A stretch of 28,808 bases of DNA from DATKZS01 sp035527835 [NCBI: bacterium] (GTDB lineage Bacteria; RBG-13-61-14): contig DATKZS010000148.1 in the NCBI GenBank assembly GCA_035527835.1, forward strand, positions 1-28,808, given 5' to 3'. The notes under the pieces were generated by a model. It had not been told where the DNA came from. It worked only from the letters and a program-made list of their open reading frames with translations, and searched no databases. A program made the translations under genes and the position numbers. Within the stretch, counting starts at the first letter, position 1; each line of letters begins with the position of its first letter. Below are positions 1 through 8,024 of this stretch, piece by piece.

Positions 1-297
1 CTTCACGTTCACGCCCGGCTTCTTGGCTTCGAGGAAGAATTTGCGGGCGCCGCCGACGCGGAAGCAATAGTCCGGCGCCTTGGTCGCGCCGCCTATCTTG
101 ATCGCGTCCTCGTGGATGACGTCGCGGTAGGCCTCGGCGTAAGCCTGCTTATTGTACATGTCCCAGCCCAACTCCTGGAACATGGGGTCAATGAATTCGA
201 GGCGGGTCTGGGTCTCGTTGAAGCTGCCGGAGACGTACGTCTCTCGGTTCTCCTGGAATTTCTCGACCAGCTTCGTCACCGCTTCGGGCGCGGGCAT
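1..297 (-). CDS. Type IIG (Eco57I-like) restriction-modification enzyme, N-terminal part
   Basis: Ninety-nine codons are visible and the gene runs off the left edge. The product resembles the N-terminal nuclease region of large single-chain restriction/methyltransferase enzymes. An amphipathic start (LVEKFQEN) is followed by NETQTRLEFIDPMF, the ELGWDM block, and AYRDVIHEDAIKIGG. The PD-(D/E)xK-type nuclease residues are visible as P75-D76 and E90-A-K92. The methyltransferase and target-recognition parts would lie outside the window. The ATG at 297 is chosen because a GGAGGAGG ribosome site lies just upstream; a nearer ATG is out of frame. Such enzymes cut unmodified foreign DNA and methylate one strand of their own sites. 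The main alternative is a related BREX- or type I-associated nuclease/methylase with the same N-terminal domain. Confidence 0.75.
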   Translation of the reverse strand, partial: MPAPEAVTKLVEKFQENRETYVSGSFNETQTRLEFIDPMFQELGWDMYNKQAYAEAYRDVIHEDAIKIGGATKAPDYCFRVGGARKFFLEAKKPGVNVK

Positions 298-317
298 TCC
301 ATTTCCTCCTCCATCCT

Positions 318-374
318 GGTGGGCGGGACACTCCTGTCCCGCGCTTCCGGCCCGACAAGAGTGTCGGGCCTACC
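318..374. repeat. REP/inverted-REP pair (BIME), family I, copy 1
   Basis: Two facing palindromes. The left one (318-342) has a GTGG head followed by a hairpin with the 8-bp stem GCGGGACA/TGTCCCGC and loop CTCC. The right one (351-374), read on the minus strand, has a GTAG head and the stem CCGACA/TGTCGG. A GTRG head plus hairpin is the signature of REP sequences mobilised by RAYT transposases. The pair lies in the 5' leader of the restriction gene, a few bases before its ribosome site. A second copy is at 5576-5650. Confidence 0.8.
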
Positions 375-475
375 TTGATCCGCACATCATTATATTACTT
401 GCGTGAATAAAGGCAAGGACTATGTTCAGGTGGAATCTTCGTCTCCGCGCCTTCCCACGAACTTGACGGCGGCCA

Positions 476-628
476 CCCTTCATCGTCCTCTCCATCACCG
501 GCCCCGGCGCCATCATCGTGAACGCTCAAATCCCCCATTGCGGTCTCTTGCTCGCCGAAGAAAAAGGCCGATGGATGAATGACGTTGACCTGTCCCCGGC
601 ATTCACCTTAAATGCCGTGACATCTTGA
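476..628 (+). pseudogene. 3' remnant of an unidentified gene
   Basis: An open frame of about 50 codons without a start codon reads FIVLSITGPGAIIVNAQIP... and ends at TGA 626-628. A strong terminator hairpin follows 17 bases later, as expected for the end of a real transcription unit. An upstream in-frame stop at 464-466 rules out a longer gene. I do not recognise the family. The sequence between 375 and 475 shows nothing convincing. It could also be a chance frame in GC-rich DNA. Confidence 0.3.
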
Positions 629-645
629 TCCCTGCCTGATAATGA

Positions 646-683
646 AAAATCGGGAGCGGGCATCACAACCCGCTCCCGATTTT
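646..683. terminator. Bidirectional intrinsic terminator
   Basis: Perfect 15-bp inverted repeat (AAAATCGGGAGCGGG and its complement) around an 8-base loop. It has A residues on the left and T residues on the right, so it could stop transcription in either direction. It follows the remnant gene end at 628 and separates it from the promoter of the ABC ATPase gene. Confidence 0.8.
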
Positions 684-762
684 CTTTTCATGCGCCGGCC
701 GGGCACAGAGCCAGGAGTAAATAAAGAAGACCCTTGCGTTTCCGGCCCCGAACCGCGCCGCC

Positions 763-792
763 TTGTGGCTTTTCGCCGAACTTTGTTAAAAT
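763..792 (+). promoter_or_regulatory. Predicted sigma-70 promoter of the ABC ATPase gene
   Basis: TTGTGG (763-768), an 18-base spacer and TAAAAT (787-792), preceded by TG at the extended -10 position (TGTTAAAAT). The ATG at 800 begins seven bases after the -10 hexamer. Transcription would therefore start at or next to the start codon, giving a leaderless mRNA. No Shine-Dalgarno sequence is visible, which agrees with this. Confidence 0.5.
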
Positions 793-799
793 GATGCTG

Positions 800-2038
<1,239 letters not shown>

Positions 2039-2067
2039 CAATGGGCCAGACTCATGCCTACATGTAA

Positions 2068-2322
2068 AAAATTCTCCTTAAACCATCAAGCAAGGGTATG
2101 ACCCCATTTCCGGAGGACGGCCTGGTTGTTACCAGGGAGGTAACCAAGCAGGCCCCGCCCAACCCGACTTGTCTGATTTTCTGGCTCAAGAACCGGAGGC
2201 CGCAGCGGTGGAGCAATAAGCCGGAGCCAAATGATGAAGATGAGCCGTTCGTTCTTACAATTACGAATTACGCGGGCGCGTCTTCCCCCTCGCCAGAGAA
2301 GCCAACAAACGGGAATGAATGA
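2068..2322 (+). pseudogene. Phage terminase small-subunit C-terminal remnant
   Basis: The frame reads EDGLVVTREVTKQAPPNP and then TCLIFWLKNRRPQRWSNK. The IFWLKNRRP...W block after a PP-N-P/T segment is characteristic of the C-terminal part of one family of phage terminase small subunits, which recognise phage DNA for packaging. The N-terminal helix-turn-helix part is missing and an in-frame stop at 2065-2067 blocks it. The only ATG (2098) is not preceded by a ribosome site. Identification rests on the motif alone. Confidence 0.55.
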
Positions 2323-2411
2323 TTTGTTCAAAGGTTTCGCTGTGTTACCTGAAAGGCGGGCGATAATTTTAATGGGTTTTGCGAGTCCTAAAAAGAGTCT
2401 CTCCAAAATCC

Positions 2412-2525
2412 GCCCAAGACTACCAATTGGCGAGCTTTGCGGAGTATGAGAGGGAGCTGATTGTATCAAGGATCAATAATGGGTTGGCGGAAGCAAGGAA
2501 GAAGGGAGTAAGGTTGGGTAAGGAG
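2412..2525 (+). pseudogene. Serine recombinase (resolvase/invertase) fragment
   Basis: The frame contains ASFAEYERELIVSRINNGL followed by AEARKKGVRLGK. This matches the end of the catalytic domain of serine recombinases (FAEFERELI...R...GL..AR..G..LG). The catalytic serine region and the DNA-binding domain are absent. Homology stops abruptly near 2525, where a fragment of another gene in the opposite orientation begins. It is a broken leftover, possibly of the recombinase that brought the island. Confidence 0.75.
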
Positions 2526-2950
2526 CCCAGCGGTGCCGCCAGGATGCATTGTCACCTCCAGATCCGCAGTATGCCCCTCCTGAACGTGTTCAAGGCTGTA
2601 GAAGTAGGGCACGGTATCGGAATCGGCCACGATGGTCTCCTCGCAGTGAATCGTGTCCCCTTCTCCAATATCCATTACTCCCCTGACCTTGAACTCCACC
2701 GGGCCCGAAGCATTCTGGGCCAGCCACATATAACCCTCTATAGTGGACCCGTCAACCGTCACCTGCTTGCTAGAAGCCCGGTCCGTGCCGCCAGGCAACA
2801 AAGAAACCTCTCCAAAAGCAGAGCCCCCGACCGCGGAAATAGTTACCTCGGCGTCGTCCGTTACCGGCGTGACCTCATCCGTGTCCCCGTAATAAAGTTT
2901 CACAATAAACGGCGAAGGCAGGCGGCGTCCGGCAAAGCCCGTCTTAAGTT
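2526..2950 (-). pseudogene. Internal fragment of a beta-rich secreted or surface protein
   Basis: A GC-rich open frame of about 140 codons begins without a plausible start near 2950 (RLPSPFIVKLYYGDTDEV...) and is cut at about 2525 where the recombinase fragment starts. Alternating beta-strand-like segments (EVTISAVGGSAFGEVSLLPG, FKVRGVMDIGEGDTI, LEVTMHPGG) suggest Ig-like or carbohydrate-associated repeats of a larger extracellular protein. Its base composition contrasts with the AT-rich gene upstream, so it did not arrive with it. A GTG at 2903 could start a short protein, but no ribosome site supports that. Confidence 0.5.
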
Positions 2951-2953
2951 GTA

Positions 2954-3928
2954 TTAATTATCCTTCAACAGATCTTCTTCATTGAGGCCAAGCGCCTTTA
3001 AAAACCTCATTTCCATATCGTATTGTTTATCATGAGGGCAGTTGGTGTTCTCAATATCGTTCTTGTTGACATTTTCCATAACGAGTTTTCTGCTCAGGAC
3101 TATTTGCTTAAGTTCATCCCAGCCTTTTTTACGTGCGTCCTGGTTCATAATTATAGTATTGGGACAGTCTGCATGGCCATTTTTGTCAGTAAGACCATAT
3201 TGGCAGCGGAACCAGGTTTCCGTTCGGCATTGCTGGATCATATACTTGAATTCTTCCTTTTTACCCTTGATTGTTCCAGAGCTTTTTCGGAAATCCTCGG
3301 ATTTTTGGAGGGTGTCGACGGCCTGTAAGGTTATGTTTTTATAGAGAGCCTGAGGATTGAAATCCGATGCCTTAAAGGTTATCGCAGGAGGATACTTGGA
3401 GAGATAGTCGTTTATGATTTCCTGTGGCATATCCATGTAGTTTGCCCCGATGGTAATTACTTTAGATCCTGATATCCATTGCGTGCTCCCAATCTTCTCA
3501 GGATCATCTTTTTCATAGAATATTAACCGGTCTTTACCATCAAAGTGATGTGCAAGTTTATATTTATCCATTCTCATCCTATTTCTCCAAAGGAAACCCT
3601 CAAAAGCATTATCATCACTAGAATAGAAATCAATAAACACATAAATAAATGTCGGTTTAAACGGTTTTATTTTATCAGTGGGCGGTTTAGATTCCTTTAT
3701 TTTATCAATCGTGTATTTAAATGCGCAGTGCTGATCAATTTGATGCATGTTGGCTTTGGCACCTTTACGGCACCCACTTTGATTCATATTGGGCTTAGCC
3801 AAACCATATTGTTTAATAATGAAAAAGCTTTCAAGATTATCCTTACAGAGAAGGTTCCTCGACAATATTATGGTTAATACAAAAATAATCACAGAAATGA
3901 CAATTACGATTTTCTTATTCCTGTTCAT
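2954..3928 (-). CDS. Unknown membrane-anchored protein, AT-rich
   Basis: A 324-residue protein of unrecognised family. Residues 7-24 (IVIVISVIIFVLTIILS) form one hydrophobic helix after a positively charged MNRNKK start. The rest is hydrophilic and rich in Lys, Asp and Asn, with about ten cysteines, and would lie outside the cytoplasmic membrane. ATG 3928 has an excellent GGAGGAGG ribosome site, which overlaps the end of the preceding gene; only two bases separate the two, so translation is probably coupled. Codon use is strongly AT-biased compared with the rest of the window, which indicates recent transfer. No function can be assigned. Confidence 0.75.
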   Translation of the reverse strand: MNRNKKIVIVISVIIFVLTIILSRNLLCKDNLESFFIIKQYGLAKPNMNQSGCRKGAKANMHQIDQHCAFKYTIDKIKESKPPTDKIKPFKPTFIYVFIDFYSSDDNAFEGFLWRNRMRMDKYKLAHHFDGKDRLIFYEKDDPEKIGSTQWISGSKVITIGANYMDMPQEIINDYLSKYPPAITFKASDFNPQALYKNITLQAVDTLQKSEDFRKSSGTIKGKKEEFKYMIQQCRTETWFRCQYGLTDKNGHADCPNTIIMNQDARKKGWDELKQIVLSRKLVMENVNKNDIENTNCPHDKQYDMEMRFLKALGLNEEDLLKDN

Positions 3929-3930
3929 GA

Positions 3931-4323
3931 CTATTCCTCCTCCATGAATATCTTGTGAGAATTGGTGACGGCGTTAACAAAAACGTTTGCATTATTGATG
4001 GTGAATCTATCCATAAAATTGTATTCATCAATAGGCAGATTGGGGGTGTAGGTATCAAGGAAATCGGCAATCCTTGAATTTATTCCGGAGCCGCCTTGTC
4101 CATAGGGATAGAACATCATAAAGAGGGTATTGGACTCATAGGTTGAGAGACCTCCATGAACGGTATAATTATTAGGGGTGTATTCTTCGGGGAAGTGATG
4201 ATCGCTTAACCATTGGACAATAGTGCTCTTATCGTTGTCGGTAAAATAGTGCGTCCCTTGCACGGCTCTACCGGGAGAGTTGCCAACTGTTTTCATGACT
4301 AAAATGATGTTGCCGGAATTCAT
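3931..4323 (-). CDS. Unknown AT-rich protein, possibly 5'-truncated
   Basis: At least 130 residues (MNSGNIILVMKTVGNSPGR...), rich in Asn, Thr and aromatic residues, with no recognised domain. The frame continues upstream of ATG 4323 without a stop, through TTIERLRQLQGPR, up to the G-rich edge of the RAYT unit at about 4390. No ribosome site is visible before 4323, so this may be the C-terminal end of a longer protein cut off by the RAYT insertion. It forms a tight operon with the membrane-anchored protein downstream (two-base gap) and shares its low GC content. A secreted or polymorphic-toxin-like C-terminal module with a partner gene is conceivable, but nothing in the sequence proves it. Confidence 0.6.
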   Translation of the reverse strand: MNSGNIILVMKTVGNSPGRAVQGTHYFTDNDKSTIVQWLSDHHFPEEYTPNNYTVHGGLSTYESNTLFMMFYPYGQGGSGINSRIADFLDTYTPNLPIDEYNFMDRFTINNANVFVNAVTNSHKIFMEEE

Positions 4324-4388
4324 TCTGGGGCCTTGAAGTTGGCGGAGACGTTCAATCGTGGTGTCAATCGGGGGGATTGGGGGGGATT

Positions 4389-5424
4389 GGGGTCAGACCC
4401 TGACTTGTTAGTTTAAGGATTGGATTTTGCTTTTGAGCCATTGATCGTCCTCCATTCTTGATCTCAGCCTGGCTAGGCCCTTCGAGACGGAAGCCGGCTT
4501 TACTGAAAGAGCGGCGGCGGTCGCGGTAATGGAGAGGCCGCGGTTGCAGGTGAGGTGGTAATATGCGGCGAGGCGGGCGGGGAAGTTGCGGCGTTTTCGG
4601 AACAGCTCGTCCTTGTCCACGGAGAAGGCGGCGGCTACCTTTTTAAGCTCCCGGTCGTGGTCCCCGCCGGCGCGCTTGGAAGCGGCCAGCTCCGGCCTTG
4701 GTTTTCCCTTTACGTAGAGAGGCTCCTTCTTTGAATGCCCGCCGGGCTGCAGCGATGCGGAAAAGAGATCGGCGGCGAATTTTTTCCAGAAGCTTGATCC
4801 GGCGCCGGCGAGGGAGAGCGATTGGGCGCGGTATCTTTGGCGGCTGGCGGCGCGGTCGGGTCCGTAGGCCAGGAGCACCGGCGTGGGGTTCAGCCATCGG
4901 AACTCGGGATTCGCGCCAACGTAGTCCGCGTAGCTTGACCAGGGATGGCCGGCCGGGTCGGCGGCCATACCGGCGCGGACCGGGTTGAGGTGGATGTAAT
5001 GCGACAGGTGGATCCAGTGGGCCTGCTCGATGACCAGCACGGACTTGAAGCGGCCCTGGAACAGGTGCCCGCCGCGGCGGTGGCGGCGGTTGCAGCGCTG
5101 GGTGTAAACGGAGTTGATCCATTGCAGGGCGCGGGAGATATTGGCCTCCGGCGTTCGCAGGAAGAGGTGGAAGTGGTTGGTCATGAGGCAGAAGGCGAAG
5201 ATTTCCAGGTTGAAGCGCTTGACGGCTTCGGCGAAGAGGGCAAGGAGCGAGTCGCGGTCGCGGTCGTCGGCGAAGATGGCGGCGCGGTTGTTGCCGCGGG
5301 CGGTGACGTGATAAACGGCGTAGGGATACGCCGGCCGGGGCGCTCTGGCCATGGTCGGACTCTACTCCATGCGTTAAAGCATGTCAAGATTTCCCGTTAA
5401 ACTAACAAGTCAGGGTCTGACCCC
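4389..5424. mobile_element. RAYT unit bounded by 28-bp perfect inverted repeats
   Basis: The two ends (4389-4416 and 5397-5424) are perfect inverted repeats starting GGGGTCAGACCCTGAC. The left repeat includes the last codons and stop of the transposase gene. Each end contains the small palindrome GGGTC-A-GACCC, a likely recognition hairpin for an HUH transposase. No target duplication is obvious directly outside the repeats. Confidence 0.75.
4408..5352 (-). CDS. REP-associated tyrosine transposase (RAYT, Y1/HUH family)
   Basis: A 314-residue HUH-type single-strand DNA transposase of the TnpA-REP class, which cuts and rejoins REP hairpins. It begins with the family N-terminus MARAPRPAYPYAVYHVTARG. 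The HUH metal site is H60-F-H62 in MTNHFHLFL, and the catalytic tyrosine is Y119 in SHYIHLNPVRAG. The C-terminal half (after about residue 185) is basic and ends in a helix-turn-helix-like segment (LSITATAAALSVKPASVSKGL), found in the longer RAYTs. All key residues are present and the frame is intact, so it may be active. Likely substrates are the REP sequences with GTRG heads at 318-374 and 5576-5650, or its own terminal palindromes. A degenerate relative lies at 24937-25090. Confidence 0.92.
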   Translation of the reverse strand: MARAPRPAYPYAVYHVTARGNNRAAIFADDRDRDSLLALFAEAVKRFNLEIFAFCLMTNHFHLFLRTPEANISRALQWINSVYTQRCNRRHRRGGHLFQGRFKSVLVIEQAHWIHLSHYIHLNPVRAGMAADPAGHPWSSYADYVGANPEFRWLNPTPVLLAYGPDRAASRQRYRAQSLSLAGAGSSFWKKFAADLFSASLQPGGHSKKEPLYVKGKPRPELAASKRAGGDHDRELKKVAAAFSVDKDELFRKRRNFPARLAAYYHLTCNRGLSITATAAALSVKPASVSKGLARLRSRMEDDQWLKSKIQSLN

Positions 5425-5491
5425 CCTGGTACCGGGTCTGACCCCCCTGGTACCCTGGTATGACCCCCCTGGTACCGACCCCCCTGGTACC
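5413..5491. repeat. Short tandem repeat, about 21-bp unit
   Basis: Four tandem units of GGGTCTGACCCCCCTGGTACC type (5413-5433, 5434-5454, 5455-5476, 5477-5491). The third is altered and the last is short. The first unit overlaps the right inverted repeat of the RAYT unit, so the array looks like an expansion of that end. Each unit carries the palindrome GGTACC. The array runs straight into the right 21-bp direct repeat. Confidence 0.75.
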
Positions 5492-5510
5492 GGAACCTGG
5501 ACCATAAAAT
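5490..5510 (+). repeat. 21-bp direct repeat, right copy (attR-like)
   Basis: Identical to 2016-2036. Read in the wzt frame it gives W-T-I-K and then TGA, so it also encodes a proper end of the ATPase. The following ATGAAACTTATG overlaps that stop and could have been the start of the original downstream gene; its frame closes after 16 codons. Confidence 0.85.
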
Positions 5511-5540
5511 GAAACTTATGCGCCCCGGATGCATCATTAT

Positions 5541-5683
5541 TAATGGGAGCGGGAAATAGTGGACAGTATCTTCATGGTAGGCGGGACACTCCTGTCCCGC
5601 ATTCCTCGCGTCCATGCGGAGGCCACCCGACAAGGAGTGTCGGGCCTACCTCTTTATTTGTCCACTATTTATCGCTCCCATTA
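5541..5683. mobile_element. MITE-like element with imperfect 25-bp terminal inverted repeats
   Basis: The ends 5541-5565 (TAATGGGAGCG...) and 5659-5683 are inverted repeats matching at 23 of 25 positions, with TTA/TAA at the outer edges. The 143-bp element has no coding frame and contains a REP/inverted-REP pair at its centre. It therefore looks like a non-autonomous unit, or a REP pair that inserted into an older inverted repeat. Confidence 0.65.
5576..5650. repeat. REP/inverted-REP pair (BIME), family I, copy 2
   Basis: REP 5576-5600 has a GTAG head and the stem GCGGGACA/TGTCCCGC with loop CTCC. The inverted REP 5626-5650 has the stem CCCGACA/TGTCGGG and ends in CTAC, i.e. a GTAG head on the minus strand. 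The outermost 7 bases (GGTAGGC/GCCTACC) also pair. Both hairpins match those at 318-374, while the spacer differs (25 versus 8 bases). Confidence 0.85.
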
Positions 5684-5743
5684 GTATCACTGTGAGGTGA
5701 TTCGTTTGGCCTCGGGTCAAAATAAGAACAGTAGAGAGATTTT

Positions 5744-5772
5744 TTGATGTTCCTGGAATGTTGTGATATATT
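5744..5772 (+). promoter_or_regulatory. Predicted sigma-70 promoter of the L,D-transpeptidase gene
   Basis: TTGATG (5744-5749), a 17-base spacer and TATATT (5767-5772). It lies 56 bases before the chosen GTG start, leaving room for the AAGGAG ribosome site at 5814-5819. Confidence 0.5.
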
Positions 5773-5828
5773 TTTCTCCTGATACAAGGCGATTTTTTGC
5801 ATCGGCATGCAAGAAGGAGTGGCAAGCA

Positions 5829-6836
5829 GTGGGCGCAAGGTTTTGCAGGGCCTGGTTGGCCCTGGCGTCGGTGTTTGTCGGTGTAATTTTCCTCTTCATC
5901 TTCACGGCCCCGGCCAAGGGCGCGGACAACCGGCGCTACGGCGAGCGGCTGTGCGACGACCCCGCCTATCATTGCATCACGGTCGGCAGCACGGTCATCG
6001 AGCGCGAGGTCAGGACCAAGAAAGGCACGAGGACCGTCAAGAAGCGGGTGTCCGAGTCGTGGGCCATCCTGTTCCCGGACGAGCGCGAGCGCGAGATCGC
6101 GCGCAGGGTGAACCGTCTGGGCATCGGCCTGTACAAGGGCATGGTGATCGCCGTGCCCAACGACATGGCCGGCAAGACCTACATGGACTTCTCGCCCTAC
6201 CCCGCCAGGATTGATCCCGAGCTGCTCAAGTCCCCCGCGCCCAGGAGCACGGCCAAGAACAAGGCCAAGGATCCCGCGAAGCCTGAACAGGCGTCCGCCG
6301 AGCACAGGAACGGCACCGGCGTCAAGCAGTTGTCGCTCACCTCTTCCTTGCCTATGGAAAGCCAGCCCGCCACCGCGGGGAGCGCCGATGGAGACAGCGC
6401 GTCGCCCGCGGTCACGCCCGAAAAAGTCCTGGTATTCGACCCCAAGCTCCTGGCCTGGGCCGCCTACGATGAGAATGGCGACCTGGTGCGCTGGGGCCCG
6501 GCCGCCGGGGGCAAGGACTATTGCCCGGACGTGGAGCGCGGCTGCCACACCCGGGTCGGCGCCTTCCGGGTTTACGTGAAGGGCGGCCCCAACTTCAAAT
6601 CCGGCAAGTACCCGGTGGACTGCGGCGAGCCCGACGAGAACGGCAAGACCGAGGCCTGCGCGCCCATGCCCTGGTTCATGGGCTTCGCCTCCCCCGGTTA
6701 TGGTTTCCATGCCTCCGGCAACGTGCCCGGCAGGAACGCCAGCCACGGCTGCGTCCGGCTCTATTACGAGGACGCGGAATGGCTCAACCAGCGCTTCGTG
6801 GAGATCGGCACCAAGGTCGTGATCAAGCCTTACTGA
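5829..6836 (+). CDS. Secreted L,D-transpeptidase (YkuD domain)
   Basis: A 335-residue enzyme that probably forms 3-3 cross-links in peptidoglycan or attaches envelope proteins to it. A signal peptide (WLALASVFVGVIFLFIF...APAKGA) directs export. The middle holds a LysM-like or substrate-positioning region (about residues 55-115), then a Lys/Pro/Ala-rich linker. The YkuD catalytic domain (about 195-335) ends with the active-site block ASHGCVRLYYEDAEWL, with H306 and nucleophile C308; H294 in GYGFHASGN is the other conserved histidine. The GTG at 5829 is chosen because AAGGAG sits nine bases upstream and the signal peptide then begins properly; an in-frame GTG at 5763 would add an implausible 22-residue extension. 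Monocistronic, with an inverted REP pair behind it. Confidence 0.88.
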   Translation: MGARFCRAWLALASVFVGVIFLFIFTAPAKGADNRRYGERLCDDPAYHCITVGSTVIEREVRTKKGTRTVKKRVSESWAILFPDEREREIARRVNRLGIGLYKGMVIAVPNDMAGKTYMDFSPYPARIDPELLKSPAPRSTAKNKAKDPAKPEQASAEHRNGTGVKQLSLTSSLPMESQPATAGSADGDSASPAVTPEKVLVFDPKLLAWAAYDENGDLVRWGPAAGGKDYCPDVERGCHTRVGAFRVYVKGGPNFKSGKYPVDCGEPDENGKTEACAPMPWFMGFASPGYGFHASGNVPGRNASHGCVRLYYEDAEWLNQRFVEIGTKVVIKPY

Positions 6837-6882
6837 CGCCGCGCCGGAGGGAAGGCTGGTCCCGCCCGTCCCGCAACCAACG

Positions 6883-6967
6883 CCTGGCGCGGGAGCGCCC
6901 TTCCGGGCGCGATCCATTTTCACGGCGCATCCGGAAATCGCGCCCGGAAGGGCGCTCCCACGCCAGG
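6883..6967. repeat. REP/inverted-REP pair, family II
   Basis: Two 31-base arms (6883-6913 and 6937-6967) are inverted repeats with a single mismatch. Each contains a GYGG-type head followed by GAGCGCCC-TTCC-GGGCGCGA. This resembles the REP class known from Pseudomonas (GTAGGAGCG...CGCGA). It fills the gap between the transpeptidase gene and the trxB promoter and could also act as a transcription attenuator. Confidence 0.8.
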
Positions 6968-7000
6968 CCGTGTTTCCCGATCCGATTTTTCTCAAAGCTC

Positions 7001-7029
7001 TTTCATGCCCGGCCAGTTCCATGTATAAT
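7001..7029 (+). promoter_or_regulatory. Predicted promoter of the trxB-prmA-rsmE operon
   Basis: A perfect TATAAT (7024-7029) with TG directly before it and a weak -35 TTTCAT (7001-7006) at 17-base spacing. The ATG at 7074 follows after a leader with an AGGAGG ribosome site. Confidence 0.6.
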
Positions 7030-7073
7030 TCCAACACCTGATTATTTTTAGCAGCTAGGAGGACGCGCGGCTG

Positions 7074-8024
7074 ATGGGCGAGACCAGACACGTTCCGCTG
7101 GTGATCGTTGGCGGCGGCCCGGCGGGGCTGACGGCGGCGATTTACGGGGTGCGCTCGGGGATCCAGCTTGAGGTGATCGAGCGGGGCGTTCCGGGCGGCC
7201 AGGTTTTCATTGCGCACCGGATCGAGAACTATCCGGGTTTTCCTGACGGCATCAGCGGTCCGGAGCTTTCGGACCGGATGAAGGGCCAGGCCGAGAAGCT
7301 GGGGGTGAAGATCGTGCAGGACCGGGTGCAGAGCGTCGAGCTGGCCGGAGAGAAAAAGAAGCTTTACCTCGATGGCGGCGACGCGCTCACCTGCGACGCG
7401 CTGATCGTGGCCACCGGCTCGAACCCCAACAAGCTGGGCGTGCCCGGAGAGGGCAAATTCTGGGGCAAGGGCGTGAGCTATTGCGCGACCTGCGACGGCA
7501 ATTTTTTCCGCGGCCAGCGGGTGGCGGTGGTGGGCGGCGGCGACAGCGCCTGCCAGGAGGCCGAGATGCTGGCGCACCTGGCGAAGGACGTGTACATCAT
7601 CCACCGCCGCCACCAGTTCCGGGCCCAGGAGTACCTCGCGCAATGCGCCTTGGCCGAGCCCAACATCCACGTGTTGTGGGACTCGGTCCTGGAAAAGATC
7701 GAGGGCGACAAGGAGGTCCAGGCCATCACCCTCAAAAACGTCAAGACCGGCGAGTCCACCCGGATGGAGCTGGAGGGCGTGTTCATCTACGTGGGCATGC
7801 ACCCGATCACGGAGTTTTTGCGGGGCGTGGTCGAGCTGACCCCGGAGGGCTACATCAAGGCCGGGGAGGACACCAAGACCTCGGTGCCCGGAATCTTCGC
7901 CGCCGGCGACGTGCGCATCAAGCCCGCCCGCCAGATCGCCACCGCCGTGGCCGACGGCGCCAGCGCGGTCCGCGCGGTCGAAATCTATTTCATTGAGAGA
8001 GGCCTCTCGGCAAGATATGTCTGA
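7074..8024 (+). CDS. trxB: Thioredoxin reductase-like flavoprotein
   Basis: A 316-residue FAD/NADPH enzyme that passes electrons to thioredoxin. The FAD-binding GGGPAGLTAAIY lies near residue 13, the redox-active pair is C137-A-T-C140 in the family block CATCDG, the NADPH-binding VVGGGDSACQEA follows, and the C-terminal FAD motif GIFAAGDVRIKPARQIATA is complete. Length and order match bacterial TrxB. The start has AGGAGG upstream. The last eight bases overlap the prmA start, so the two are translationally coupled. The insertion-free C-terminus distinguishes it from AhpF. Strict preference for thioredoxin over a related partner, or for NADPH over F420/ferredoxin, cannot be read from sequence. 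Confidence 0.92.
   Translation: MGETRHVPLVIVGGGPAGLTAAIYGVRSGIQLEVIERGVPGGQVFIAHRIENYPGFPDGISGPELSDRMKGQAEKLGVKIVQDRVQSVELAGEKKKLYLDGGDALTCDALIVATGSNPNKLGVPGEGKFWGKGVSYCATCDGNFFRGQRVAVVGGGDSACQEAEMLAHLAKDVYIIHRRHQFRAQEYLAQCALAEPNIHVLWDSVLEKIEGDKEVQAITLKNVKTGESTRMELEGVFIYVGMHPITEFLRGVVELTPEGYIKAGEDTKTSVPGIFAAGDVRIKPARQIATAVADGASAVRAVEIYFIERGLSARYV

Noticed and set aside
5413-5491. CRISPR array
   Set aside because: Units of about 21 bases follow each other without unique spacers; it is a simple tandem repeat at the end of the RAYT unit.
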